From: an uncultured Bacilli bacterium
GTDB taxonomy: Bacteria > Bacillota_I > Bacilli_A > RF39 > UBA660
NCBI GenBank assembly: GCA_947628145.1
Contig: CANQYU010000007.1
Location: forward strand, 1 to 33,764
Length of the DNA: 33,764 bases
Direction: 5' to 3'
Below the pieces are notes generated by a model. The model saw nothing but the letters and a program-made list of their open reading frames with translations. It was not told the origin of the DNA and did no database searches. This document shows positions 15,290 through 24,325 of the stretch, piece by piece. How positions within the stretch are numbered: position 1 is the stretch's first letter; every line of letters begins with the position of its first letter. Position numbers and translations under genes: made by a program.

Positions 15290-16185
15290 TATTCTACCCC
15301 CACATCATCATTATAATATTTCTCTCCTGTTAGAAGAAAATAACTATTTATAATTATTATAGCATGTAAAACTAAATGAACATACCATAACTGTAATAAA
15401 TCCAGATAACTATCTCTACCGAGTAATAATTGCATAACCAATACTAATAAAAATAATACTAACGCAAAAGTAATAAATTTTGTATGGAATTGTTTTCTAT
15501 CCATTTGGTCTCGATATACACCCTCAACTAAAGCATCTATATCCATACTCATATTTTCTAAAGCTTCTCCTGAATCTTTAGCACCCTCTTTTGTTATTTG
15601 TAAAAATAATTGATGCATATTTTTTACCATATAATAAGGATATTTTTGATTAAAGAACTCAATAGACTCATCAATTGTTCCATTTTGATAAGACATTTCT
15701 ATCATTGTTTTAATATCTTGTAAAACAGGGTCTTCAATTATTCCTGAATCTCGAACCCCCTCCAAAGATTTAACGAAACTTTGAGTTGTATTAAACTCCA
15801 TTATAACGTTAGTCGTATATACTTGAATTTGTTCAAAAATATATTCACTATATATTCTCTTACTTCTAAGCCAAGCTAAATATGGAATGAAAAGAATTGC
15901 TACTCCAGCGTATATAATAACCATTATCAAACTATAAAAATATAAATAAGCAATTCCTCCCGCAAGTCCTCCTAATGCTATAATTTGAATAGTATAATCT
16001 TTTATCGTATATTCTTGCTTTAATTCTTTCATTTTCGCACTTATAGTTTTAAAACTATATGGAGCATACTTTTCATAAATAAAACTTACTTGCTTTTTAG
16101 CAAATTTATAGAAATTTTCTGTTCCATTATTTTTTCGATATATAAATATAAATAAAGCTATCAATATCCATATTACGAGCTCCAT
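15289..16185 (-). CDS. TadB-like inner-membrane platform protein
   Basis: The 298-aa protein has an N-terminal hydrophobic segment, a hydrophobic pair near residues 87-108, a cytoplasmic T2SSF-type helical domain (about 120-225: YTTNVIMEFNTTQSFVKSLE, then the acidic EGAKDSGEALENMSMDIDAL) and two C-terminal helices (ITFALVLFLLVLVMQLLL and the last 30 residues). This is the usual topology of TadB. It lies nine bases after the ATPase gene and carries a perfect AGGAGG site. Together with the TadC-like protein it would form the membrane platform for the CpaF-like motor. Confidence 0.72.
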   Translation of the reverse strand: MELVIWILIALFIFIYRKNNGTENFYKFAKKQVSFIYEKYAPYSFKTISAKMKELKQEYTIKDYTIQIIALGGLAGGIAYLYFYSLIMVIIYAGVAILFIPYLAWLRSKRIYSEYIFEQIQVYTTNVIMEFNTTQSFVKSLEGVRDSGIIEDPVLQDIKTMIEMSYQNGTIDESIEFFNQKYPYYMVKNMHQLFLQITKEGAKDSGEALENMSMDIDALVEGVYRDQMDRKQFHTKFITFALVLFLLVLVMQLLLGRDSYLDLLQLWYVHLVLHAIIIINSYFLLTGEKYYNDDVGVE

Positions 16186-16194
16186 ATTTACCTC

Positions 16195-17286
16195 CTATAA
16201 TGCTTCTATGTTTTCTGTATTACTTGGATTATTTAAATTAAATAAATCTTCTTTTAAAATTACTCCCTGAATTGCTAAATAATTTCTTAGATATTTGGTT
16301 GGATTATTTAAAGTAAATCGCCCATCCAAAGTTTTTTGAAAAATAGTATTTACCTGCGGTTTATTATCGTCATCAACATAAAATTCGCATATTTCCATAA
16401 TCTCTCTTTGAAATCTCCCCAATTTCTCACTCATATATCCTTTTACATATATTCCAATTTGTACATAACGATGAATTGTTGCCACAAATTGCTCAACATC
16501 AATATTCGATTCTATCAAACTATACATCCGCATTGGAATTAATGAAGCTTTATCGGAGTGAATTGTCGAAATAATATGGTGTCCGGAAGAAATAGAGTTA
16601 CGAACGGCCATAACAGCTTCTGCACTACGAACCTCGGAAAGTAATATCCAAATCGGATTTTGTCGCATACATGTAACCAAAACCTCAGAATAAGAAGCAA
16701 TATTGTTTGTTTTCATTGCTACAATATCCCGGTGGGGAAATATTCTATCTAAGTGTAATTCCAAAGTATCTTCTATTGTAATTATTTTTTCATTTTCTCT
16801 TGTATTACTAGCTAAATATTTAACTAATTCGGTTTTACCTGAACCAGTTTCTCCACTAACAATAATATTAGCATGACCATGAACACAATCAATTAAAAAA
16901 TCTAATAAATCTGCACTTACATATTCTTCATTAAGTAACTTATCCCTATTTAATCTAATCTTTGCTGGAGTTTTCCGAATAACAAGCGCTATTCCATTAG
17001 TTGCAATAGAATCATGAATAAAGTTAAGTCTTAATTCTGTACTTTCAGCATCTAAAAAAGGATGTGCCATATTGAATGTTTTTCCCATGACATTGGAACA
17101 TTGAAAGGCTAACTTTTCTATTAAAGCATTATTTATTTCCGGTCTATCTACTCGATAAACCCCTTTTGATAAAGACTTCAACCATACTTGTCCTCCGTTT
17201 GTATAGGAAATATCGGTTATATCATCAATATCAATAAACTCTTTCAAGGGTCCAAAATCAATTTGCGAAAATATCGCATCATTCAT
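16195..17286 (-). CDS. CpaF/TadA-like secretion ATPase
   Basis: This is the hexameric ATPase motor of type IV filament/Tad or VirB11-type machines, about 363 aa. Residue numbers follow the track start at GTG 17295, which lies in the ribosome site; ATG 17286 after AAGGAGG is preferred. Walker A GETGSGKT (148-155), Asp box ITIEDTLEL (173-180), Walker B RQNPIWILLSEVR (211-223) and His box STIHSDKASLIP (243-254) are in order. The catalytic Glu is kept, but the usual P-D-x-I-x-x-G-E reads P-I-W-I-L-L-S-E. An N-terminal domain (1-110) precedes the motor. Position before TadB/C-like genes favours CpaF over VirB11. Confidence 0.85.
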   Translation of the reverse strand: MNDAIFSQIDFGPLKEFIDIDDITDISYTNGGQVWLKSLSKGVYRVDRPEINNALIEKLAFQCSNVMGKTFNMAHPFLDAESTELRLNFIHDSIATNGIALVIRKTPAKIRLNRDKLLNEEYVSADLLDFLIDCVHGHANIIVSGETGSGKTELVKYLASNTRENEKIITIEDTLELHLDRIFPHRDIVAMKTNNIASYSEVLVTCMRQNPIWILLSEVRSAEAVMAVRNSISSGHHIISTIHSDKASLIPMRMYSLIESNIDVEQFVATIHRYVQIGIYVKGYMSEKLGRFQREIMEICEFYVDDDNKPQVNTIFQKTLDGRFTLNNPTKYLRNYLAIQGVILKEDLFNLNNPSNTENIEAL

Positions 17287-17325
17287 ATATGCCACCTCCT
17301 TTTTTATTCATTCTTTTTTTATTTT

Positions 17326-18144
17326 TTAAGACCAATCAGGGATGTCTTCTTCGCCAATATTAATTGTATATCTTAGAATTTCTTCTTTTAATTGCTCATT
17401 AGTTACTTTAGTTTCTCCAGCCTCAGCACTATAATTAGCATTTCTTGGCATTGGAACCAATTCTACAATGTTATCTGGTAAAATAACCGCTTTGGCTAAT
17501 AAATCAAATAATCCATCAGCTTCTGGTACTCCGAATAGTAACATTGCTGGAACTCCTCCATTACCACCATAATAAATACTATTACCATTTGCATCCCGAA
17601 CATCCATTATTGGTAATTTAGAAATTAAACGGCTATATATTAATAATCCGGTATCAGATGTCATTCTTGCCCAAATATCAATATATTCTCCAGGTATCAT
17701 TGAATTACCATAAGTAGTTTGTAAATCAACTGGAATAGCAACTGGTAAATAACCATCAGGCATTCTATCAAAAACATTTGAAGCTACATCATCACATAAT
17801 TTAACTTGTTCTGTATAGAAAAAGCCACCTTCAGGAACGCTAGTTTTTTCTGCTACACAATATCGTTGTGATGTAGAAACTACTCTATTTATGTCTGAAA
17901 TTAAAGTTTTATTGTTATTTACAGTACTTCTTAATATTTCCATCGTACCAACTACATCAGATGTAATTTCTTTTGTTGATGCAATTGTCTTTTTAGCATA
18001 AGGAACCATAATTGTATCTACTGCCTTGTTTATTCGGTAATTATAACCTATAAAAAGAACAATTATACCAAGTATCACACCTAAAATAGTTACTGTATTT
18101 TTATTAGCTAAAAATCGTTTTAACGTTGCTCCTATATTTCCCAT
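17326..18144 (-). CDS. CpaB/RcpC-like SAF-domain membrane protein
   Basis: The 272-aa protein has a cytoplasmic N-terminus, one membrane helix (residues about 17-36: VTILGVILGIIVLFIGYNY) and an extracytoplasmic region. The segment YLPVAIPVDLQTTYGNSMIP followed by GEYIDIWARM is the CpaB/RcpC-type block (V-V-D-...-PGD-VDV). The extracellular part holds two Cys. In diderms CpaB works with the CpaC secretin; no secretin is expected in a monoderm and none is seen. The protein may instead guide the filament across the wall. It lies 30 bp upstream of the ATPase gene in the same operon. Confidence 0.7.
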   Translation of the reverse strand: MGNIGATLKRFLANKNTVTILGVILGIIVLFIGYNYRINKAVDTIMVPYAKKTIASTKEITSDVVGTMEILRSTVNNNKTLISDINRVVSTSQRYCVAEKTSVPEGGFFYTEQVKLCDDVASNVFDRMPDGYLPVAIPVDLQTTYGNSMIPGEYIDIWARMTSDTGLLIYSRLISKLPIMDVRDANGNSIYYGGNGGVPAMLLFGVPEADGLFDLLAKAVILPDNIVELVPMPRNANYSAEAGETKVTNEQLKEEILRYTINIGEEDIPDWS

Positions 18145-18162
18145 TTTATCCTACCTTCCTAA

Positions 18163-19764
18163 TTATACATTACTCCAAAAATTACTAGATGATGAAATAT
18201 TATTGCAAGTTGTTGAATCTTGAAAATGCCACCATTCAGATGCTAAATCATTCAATTTACCAATATCAGTCATATAATGGTCTAATAATATAGCTGACTC
18301 TGTCATAGATGCAGCATAATTACCTGCACTTCTTCTTTCAGATGAAGTAGATTTTGGCGATAAATAATTACCATTGGCATAATATTTAATTGACCAAGTA
18401 CTTAATTCATGCATAGCAGATGGCATTGTTCCGCCTTTAATTGAAATATCTACAGCGCAAGCTCTATTATGAGCTGATGTAGTACCAGCTAAGAACCAGT
18501 GTGAATTTCTACTATCACCCATTGACGTGTCCATTTCCCATGTATATGCTTTACCAGAACTTCCATAACTAGTATGTAAAACATTCCAAATCTTTTTACT
18601 AGAATCTCCATCTATCATTGCTTTAAGTTTATCTCTAGCCGCCGCCGAAACTGATGTTGGTCTATAAGCATCATAAATTTGTAACGTATATCCATCACTA
18701 GATGCTGCTACAACAGCCGGTTTCAATTTACTAGCAAAATTATATCTAGCAAGAGGAAGATAATCATTGGTATATAATTTACCTAAATTTAATTTATAAA
18801 CTGTATCTTTAAGAAATCTTCCGTCTCCAGTTTCACTTTGTCGAGTTGTAACTTGATATATACTATTAGATTTATTAGTTAATGGATATTCTACTTTATA
18901 TCCACTAAGATATTCTTGTAAATTAACAGCTATATATTTCTTATCAATCCAACCACATTCTCCATCACTAGTTTTAATTTCAAAACTACTAGATTTTGAC
19001 TTACCCATTCCAACAATTGTCACAACTTCTGGACTTGTTGAATATGATGTAGTTTTTGAATCTCTAAGTACTGAACTTAAATTTTCATTTGTATAAATTT
19101 TTGCAGGTTCCATGATGTAACCTTTCATATTAGTTGCATCAATATTTGTAGAGGTTCCTGAGCAAGAAGCTGGAGTTACTTCTCCAGAGCCTCCAGGAGT
19201 GGTTCCACCCGGTGTTGTAGTTCCACTTCCGCCTGTACCAGTGCCAGTACCACTAGGAGTGGTTCCACCTGGTGTTGTAGTACCGCCACCACCTGTACCA
19301 GTTGAGCCTCCAGGAGTTTGAGCCCCAGAAGAGCCACTAGTACCTGGCGTATCAGTTGTTTCCACTTCTCTAGCATGAATTTGAATTACTGCATCATATC
19401 TTGTCGTTAAATCAAATCCCTCTGATACAAAATTAGTTCCACTGCTACTTTTTATTTCTACACTAACTTTAGGAGGAGCTTCATATAAACCATAGAAACT
19501 AACTTTATATGTATCTGCTCTCCCCATATTCTCTGAAAGCATTCTAAGAAATACTTCCATAAATTTTTCTTTATTCATTTTTACTTCATTATAGTCACGA
19601 TAGTAACCATAATCAACAGCTTCTAACATTGCCGCTTCTGTAACTTCTTTTACGCTTAAGTAATCTTGAGTTGTATTTGTAGTAAGAGCTTGAATTGGTA
19701 TCATAATTCCTACAATAGCAACTCCAAAAACTACTAGCCAATAACCCCAATATGATGTTTGCAT
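18163..19764 (-). CDS. Pseudopilin-like N-terminus fused to a VanX-type M15 peptidase
   Basis: The 533-aa protein has three parts. Residues 1-135: an N-terminal membrane helix (GYWLVVFGVAIVGIMIPIQAL) and a TadE-like extracytoplasmic domain, perhaps DUF5411-like. Residues about 136-198: a Gly/Thr/Pro linker. Residues 199-533: a short SH3-like segment (about 213-280, IYTNENLSSVLRDS to CGWIDKKYI) and an M15 D-Ala-D-Ala peptidase domain. Its zinc site is intact: H432 and D439 (AHNRACAVD), E510 and H513 (SEWWHF); R368 in YDAYRPT matches the VanX substrate Arg. It should cut peptidoglycan or D-Ala-D-Ala near the membrane, plausibly opening the wall for the filament. Nothing links it to vancomycin resistance. 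The start follows GGAGAGGAG. Confidence 0.78.
   Translation of the reverse strand: MQTSYWGYWLVVFGVAIVGIMIPIQALTTNTTQDYLSVKEVTEAAMLEAVDYGYYRDYNEVKMNKEKFMEVFLRMLSENMGRADTYKVSFYGLYEAPPKVSVEIKSSSGTNFVSEGFDLTTRYDAVIQIHAREVETTDTPGTSGSSGAQTPGGSTGTGGGGTTTPGGTTPSGTGTGTGGSGTTTPGGTTPGGSGEVTPASCSGTSTNIDATNMKGYIMEPAKIYTNENLSSVLRDSKTTSYSTSPEVVTIVGMGKSKSSSFEIKTSDGECGWIDKKYIAVNLQEYLSGYKVEYPLTNKSNSIYQVTTRQSETGDGRFLKDTVYKLNLGKLYTNDYLPLARYNFASKLKPAVVAASSDGYTLQIYDAYRPTSVSAAARDKLKAMIDGDSSKKIWNVLHTSYGSSGKAYTWEMDTSMGDSRNSHWFLAGTTSAHNRACAVDISIKGGTMPSAMHELSTWSIKYYANGNYLSPKSTSSERRSAGNYAASMTESAILLDHYMTDIGKLNDLASEWWHFQDSTTCNNISSSSNFWSNV
19196..19315 (-). repeat. Two 60-bp tandem units in the Gly/Thr/Pro linker
   Basis: GGTTCCACC(C/T)GGTGTTGTAG recurs at a 60-bp spacing (19201 and 19261 on the plus strand), each followed by CCTGTACCAGT. 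It encodes the repeated TTTPGG linker and could change length by slippage or recombination. Confidence 0.75.
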
Positions 19765-19779
19765 ATTCTCACTCCTCTC

Positions 19780-22700
19780 CTATTTCCAAGATGGGCCAAC
19801 CATAGATTTTTCGTCTATACCACTATCCCATTTTACGAAATATTCGCCTTCGTTACCATTTACATCTGTTCTTGTACGATAATTTTGGTCAAAAATTAAA
19901 CTATTACTATCAACAACATTTGACCCAAATTTACCATCAATCAAATCACTAATAAATGAACTATAACATGCAGCTTCTTCATATCCACCTAAAGCATAAC
20001 AGTCTAAAGTTTGATTAGAATATCCACCAATATTAGAATAAAGTGAATTATATCTTCTAATTTCTTGCGATACAGATGGAGTAATTGTAACACTTAAAAC
20101 AGGAGTTGTATTATATATAGCATTTCCATTGCTCTTATCACTATCTTCAATTTCACTTCTTGTAATTAAGCCTTTAGCATTTACCCAGTTATAAGAATCT
20201 GTTCCATTAGGGAACATATTATTTAAGGTTATTGTTCTCTCAAAAAGTGAAGTACCAGCATCAGCATCATATATACAACCTATTCCTACACAGTCTGCAA
20301 TACAATCTGTTCCATCACATATTGCATCACAACCAGGTCCTATACAATCAGATATACATTTGTCAGTACATGTATCATCAAAATCGCATACCAATCTATC
20401 TTGGTCAGTTATAACCATATTTACTAAATATGCACAATTATATAATAATGGTGAATTAGCCCCAACTAAAGCTGTATTAGAACCGGCATATCTTCCTAAA
20501 GCTCCATTAGCTGTATCATAAAATTCTCCCAAATTATTAATCTTTACAACATATTTATAAATACCTCTTGGTGTACTTAATGATACCGGTAATTTATTTT
20601 CTAGAGGAACATTGCCTTCATTCTCTGAATTTTCAATTTCACCAGAAGGATAAGCATTATAGAATAATGTTGATGGTCTATAATTTCTTGAAATTGTTGT
20701 AGAATATTTTTTATATCTTGCTATATAAATATTTTGACTACTTTGTGTCTTTGAATCACTACATCCATTAGTATCACAATATACAAAGTTTCGTTTTTCA
20801 GTAGGTATCAATGTTGATGGTGTAGCAGAGCATCCTGTATAATTTCCATTACTTAAATCTCCTGTACAATACCATGAACTAAAAGTTTGATTTCCACCAT
20901 ATTCATCCATTCTACCTAGCAAACCAAATTTAGTTAAATATTCTTCTTGATAATCATAAGTAACTTCTGGGTCATATTTAATATCTGACTCCCAAGTGGA
21001 ACATTTATTAAATTCACTTATTACCCTTTTATAAGCATCTTGCGCGTCAGTTAAATCTTCTCTTGCATCATCAAGTGCATCTCCATATTTACCATTGTTA
21101 TAATCATCTTGATAGTCTGTAGCACTACAACTTCCAACAGTTCCATTACAATTACAATCATTTCCTGTTACTGAGCCAAAAGTCAAAGTTTCTGGTTTAG
21201 CTTCACATTTTACTATTCCATTATTAATACTACAAACAGTATAAGTTATCTTTTTTTGGGCTACATAAGCAGAGCACTCTGTTTTGCCACTTGCTACACA
21301 TGTAGTTGTTTTACATTTTTCTTTGTCTTCTTCTTCACACGGAGTTTTTTCGGTAGTTTTAGGAGTACAACCCGTAGAATATGAGCCAGAAACAGAATGT
21401 GCATTTGTAAAAGGAGTATTTACTATTGCATTTAATCTTGACCAAGTATTAAAAGCTGTTACCATGTTTTCTTGAGCTCTTTCAATATCTATTTCAAATT
21501 TTTCTCTATTTATAGTATTTGTATAACATGTTTTAGTTCCTTCAATAGAAGCTCTAAATGTAAAGTATCTACCGGCATTTACTAATTTTGCTGTAGGCAT
21601 AGTCATTGTATAGTCTTCTTTACAAGACACAGTACAATAACTATTTTCTTTCATGGAATTTAAAGTAAATGAATTTCCATTTTGGTCTTTAACTCCTTCA
21701 ACATTTGAATCATCTTTTACCTCTGGTGTACCATTTTCTGCAGCTTGAATATCTATTTTGTCTACAAAACATGTCTTAATATCATTTGAATTTTCTATTC
21801 CGTTAATATTAACTTGATGGTCATCTTTATCTGATACTAATAAAGTTTCTCCAATTTCATCACAACATTCAAATACATCTAAATGAGTATTACAAGTTAC
21901 TTCACATAACTCTGCTCTTTTATCACAATCTGGATTGTTAGGGAAATTTTCACAAACAACATCTAAATAAGAACAACCACAATTAGATTCTTTTAAATCT
22001 TGACAAGCTGGGCCAGTTACACTATTAGTATCTTTAATTTCTTCTTCGCAAGCTCTTTCTAAATCTTCACATGTACATACTGAAATTAAAGCTATTTCTC
22101 CTGAAACTGAATAATCTTGTTCAGTAGGTTGAGATGTAGTTTTACCTTTATAAGCCATAAATCTTTGTTTAGAAGAAGGGTTATTTTGGTTTCTCCAAAC
22201 TACAGCCAAATCATTTGAAAATTCATTAGTTGTTGTTAACACATTTGTACTGTAATTTATATTATATTTCATTGGTTGATTTCCACATTTTATTTTGCCA
22301 TCAATTCCTGTAAAATTAGCTACAATTTCTACTGTAGTTTGAGATGTAAAGCTTCGTCCTGCAAATAAATTTTTACCAATAGAAGAAGAACAGTTACCAT
22401 CACAAATAACGCTTCCATCTATTGTAATCTTTGTTATAGTTGGTTGAGCATTTACTCCGTATTTATCTAATGTATCTGCATAAGTAATATTTTTAATTAC
22501 AAATGAAGGCTCGCTAATAGTATCAACATTTTTAAAAATTAAAGTATGAGTACTATTCTTAGAAAGTACAGTTTGTCCTCCAACTACTGTTTCTGTAGCG
22601 TTTAAATCTGCTACTGCCTTACTTTGCTCTAACTCTGGAGCATTTTCTAATCCTTTAAGGTATTGAGCTGCATCTTCTAAAGCTGTTTTAACTATATTTT

Positions 22701-23478
22701 TAGCTGGAGCTAAACAACTAGCTGTGCCATCAGAACACTCCCAACCATAGTTTTTACCTTTTGTTTCTATTTCGGTTAAACTTTCGGTACTATTTCCCGT
22801 TTCTCCTCGAATAAATTTATAGTTTTCAGCCATTTGAGCATCATAATCAGAACCTTTTGTATCTACTAACCATTTATATAAAAGGCCATCATATGAATGT
22901 TGAAGAGCATTTTTTTGTTTAACACTTAAATTACTATTATCAAAACCTACATTTAACCATCTAAAAGCCGCATTAATTACCCGAATTGCTGTACTTTTAT
23001 AAAAATAAGTTTTATAAGCTTCCGAATTTCCACTCTTTATAGCATCTATGTTCGCATCAGCTCCTTTTGTTAAAGCTGACATTAACATATAATCTGCTAC
23101 AAAATAACCACTTTTAGGAGCTACTGGTTTTAAATCTTCTTGACCTGTAAATAAAAATCTTCCGGCATATAACTTACTTGTAGATACTAAAGTTGCATCT
23201 AAGCAATAAATAAGTAAGTTCCCAGAATAATGAACATAATAACCATTATATGAAGTCTTTGTGCCACTAGTTTTATCTACATACCAAGCTCCAATATCAT
23301 CTGTATCAAAATGAGCAGAAGACTTAGGCATAGTTGAAGAAACACCTGACTCATATTTCATTCCTGTTGCTGTTATATTTTCTTTAGTTAATTTAACTGC
23401 AAAAACATTTTGCATTCCTGCAAAACTTAACACAGCCATTAAAATTATTACTATTAATTTTTTATTTATATTTTTCAT
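19780..23478 (-). CDS. Large Cys-rich secreted protein of the Tad-like cluster
   Basis: I do not recognise this 1232-aa protein. It has a clear signal peptide (residues 1-27, ending NVFA) and no C-terminal membrane helix or LPXTG-type signal, so it is secreted or held by partners. It is very Cys-rich for a Firmicute. One stretch (about residues 420-560) has many closely spaced Cys pairs, and near residue 1070 a regular array occurs (C-x3-C-x4 repeated, e.g. CISDCIGPG and CIADCVGIG). Central and C-terminal parts look beta-rich with Asn/Thr/Ser-rich stretches, like adhesins. Its ATG overlaps the upstream stop (ATGA), so the two surface proteins are co-translated. It could be an adhesin or the filament tip; that is inference from context. 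Confidence 0.7.
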   Translation of the reverse strand: MKNINKKLIVIILMAVLSFAGMQNVFAVKLTKENITATGMKYESGVSSTMPKSSAHFDTDDIGAWYVDKTSGTKTSYNGYYVHYSGNLLIYCLDATLVSTSKLYAGRFLFTGQEDLKPVAPKSGYFVADYMLMSALTKGADANIDAIKSGNSEAYKTYFYKSTAIRVINAAFRWLNVGFDNSNLSVKQKNALQHSYDGLLYKWLVDTKGSDYDAQMAENYKFIRGETGNSTESLTEIETKGKNYGWECSDGTASCLAPAKNIVKTALEDAAQYLKGLENAPELEQSKAVADLNATETVVGGQTVLSKNSTHTLIFKNVDTISEPSFVIKNITYADTLDKYGVNAQPTITKITIDGSVICDGNCSSSIGKNLFAGRSFTSQTTVEIVANFTGIDGKIKCGNQPMKYNINYSTNVLTTTNEFSNDLAVVWRNQNNPSSKQRFMAYKGKTTSQPTEQDYSVSGEIALISVCTCEDLERACEEEIKDTNSVTGPACQDLKESNCGCSYLDVVCENFPNNPDCDKRAELCEVTCNTHLDVFECCDEIGETLLVSDKDDHQVNINGIENSNDIKTCFVDKIDIQAAENGTPEVKDDSNVEGVKDQNGNSFTLNSMKENSYCTVSCKEDYTMTMPTAKLVNAGRYFTFRASIEGTKTCYTNTINREKFEIDIERAQENMVTAFNTWSRLNAIVNTPFTNAHSVSGSYSTGCTPKTTEKTPCEEEDKEKCKTTTCVASGKTECSAYVAQKKITYTVCSINNGIVKCEAKPETLTFGSVTGNDCNCNGTVGSCSATDYQDDYNNGKYGDALDDAREDLTDAQDAYKRVISEFNKCSTWESDIKYDPEVTYDYQEEYLTKFGLLGRMDEYGGNQTFSSWYCTGDLSNGNYTGCSATPSTLIPTEKRNFVYCDTNGCSDSKTQSSQNIYIARYKKYSTTISRNYRPSTLFYNAYPSGEIENSENEGNVPLENKLPVSLSTPRGIYKYVVKINNLGEFYDTANGALGRYAGSNTALVGANSPLLYNCAYLVNMVITDQDRLVCDFDDTCTDKCISDCIGPGCDAICDGTDCIADCVGIGCIYDADAGTSLFERTITLNNMFPNGTDSYNWVNAKGLITRSEIEDSDKSNGNAIYNTTPVLSVTITPSVSQEIRRYNSLYSNIGGYSNQTLDCYALGGYEEAACYSSFISDLIDGKFGSNVVDSNSLIFDQNYRTRTDVNGNEGEYFVKWDSGIDEKSMVGPSWK
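20272..20376 (-). repeat. Cys-array: three 9-residue C-x3-C-x4 repeats
   Basis: Within the 1232-aa protein the units CISDCIGPG, CDAICDGTD and CIADCVGIG follow each other directly, preceded by CTDK and closed by a final Cys. Each has two Cys, so eight Cys fall within about 32 residues. This suggests a stacked disulfide or metal-binding ladder. Confidence 0.7.
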
Positions 23479-24221
23479 GCTACTCTCCTTCTTCTTACCA
23501 TAATTACTATTGTAGTAGCAACCCCTGCTCCAACAATTATACCACCAACTATAATTGCTATTTTATTCTTTCCTAAAAAATTTTCAATTTTGTCAGTAAC
23601 ACTATTGTTTCCCTTCTCTTCTTCTTCTTTTTCTTTAGCTGCTATCTGATTGCTTATCTTATCATACACCTCATCAAAATTATAATCAATATCAAAATCG
23701 ATAAAAGTTTTGCATAAATAATAACTTGATAAGCCTTCGCATATGCTATATCCACTATATTCATTATATTTTGGTTTTCTATAATTAATAGTTCTTATTT
23801 TCGTGCTTCCACAATCAACATTTTCAGCATATATATCAATTGTATAATCATTTAATTCTGTAAAATTTTCATCTTTTATTGTAATTACACCATTATTTGT
23901 ATCTGCATGATGAAAAGTTTTTGAAGCCCCAGATATTGAATCTTTTACCACCACATATAAGTCTTCTGATACATTGTTAATATAAATATTAAAATAATAG
24001 TTATAAGGAACAAAATTCTCTATCTCTTCTTCAGTCAACCCATCTGGTGGAGTATAATCTTCATCATTTTCTTCTTCTTTTATTAAATCATAACTTGTTG
24101 ATACTTTATAGGCATTTTGCCTAACTTTATTTAACTCGGATGTCTCGCACACTGCAAACGCACTATTTACCCCTATTATAAAAGTTAATAGAAAAGTAAA
24201 CAGTAACTTTATTTTTTTCAT
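23475..24221 (-). CDS. Membrane-anchored surface protein, first gene of the Tad-like operon
   Basis: About 248 aa from ATG 24221 (the track's M1 at 24239 lies at the predicted transcription start; GGTTGGTG precedes ATG 24221). It has an N-terminal signal peptide (KKIKLLFTFLLTF...SAFA), then an extracellular region of about 190 residues with five Cys. After an acidic, coiled-coil-like EKEEEE stretch comes a C-terminal membrane helix (KIAIIVGGIIVGAGVATTIVIM) with an RRRR stop-transfer tail. There is no LPXTG motif. The family is not recognised. Its stop overlaps the start of the Cys-rich gene by four bases, suggesting the two products work together, perhaps as membrane anchor and secreted partner. 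Confidence 0.72.
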   Translation of the reverse strand: MKKIKLLFTFLLTFIIGVNSAFAVCETSELNKVRQNAYKVSTSYDLIKEEENDEDYTPPDGLTEEEIENFVPYNYYFNIYINNVSEDLYVVVKDSISGASKTFHHADTNNGVITIKDENFTELNDYTIDIYAENVDCGSTKIRTINYRKPKYNEYSGYSICEGLSSYYLCKTFIDFDIDYNFDEVYDKISNQIAAKEKEEEEKGNNSVTDKIENFLGKNKIAIIVGGIIVGAGVATTIVIMVRRRRVA

Positions 24222-24246
24222 AGTATACACCAACCTCATAATTCAA

Positions 24247-24275
24247 ATTATAGCATGTCCTCTAGCATTTTTCAA
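24247..24275 (-). promoter_or_regulatory. Main promoter of the Tad-like operon
   Basis: On the minus strand TTGAAA (plus 24270-24275), 17 bp, TATAAT (plus 24247-24252), with TGC immediately before the -10 (extended). The start near 24240 gives a leader of about 19 nt. Confidence 0.75.
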
Positions 24276-24325
24276 GTACTATTGCCGAAAAAAAGACCCC
24301 CATAGTTCTCTTAAAAAAACCTGAT

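Noticed and set aside
19176-19376. Opposite- or same-strand shadow ORFs such as 19176-19376, 14487-14714, 10366-10671, 26205-26528, 20232-20414, 21284-21475, 33080-33277, 16336-16542, 17188-17376, 4420-4626 and 4730-4924
   Set aside because: Each lies within a well-supported gene or across its edge in another frame, with repetitive or unlikely composition and no credible ribosome site or promoter.
18163-19764. VanX-like domain as a vancomycin-resistance gene
   Set aside because: It is membrane-anchored, fused to a pseudopilin-like module and set in a Tad-like operon. No VanH, D-Ala-D-Lac ligase or VanRS genes are nearby.
19780-23478. Thioester adhesin domain suggested by IYCLDAT near residue 90 of the Cys-rich protein
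   Set aside because: The partner TQ-x-IW-type motif is not found; the nearest match (VINAAFRWL) has Asn instead of Gln and shifted spacing. Too weak to claim.
23475-23480. Alternative genetic code (TGA = Trp), as in Mollicutes
   Set aside because: All large ORFs are intact under the standard bacterial code, conserved Trp are TGG, and TGA serves as a stop at 23475.
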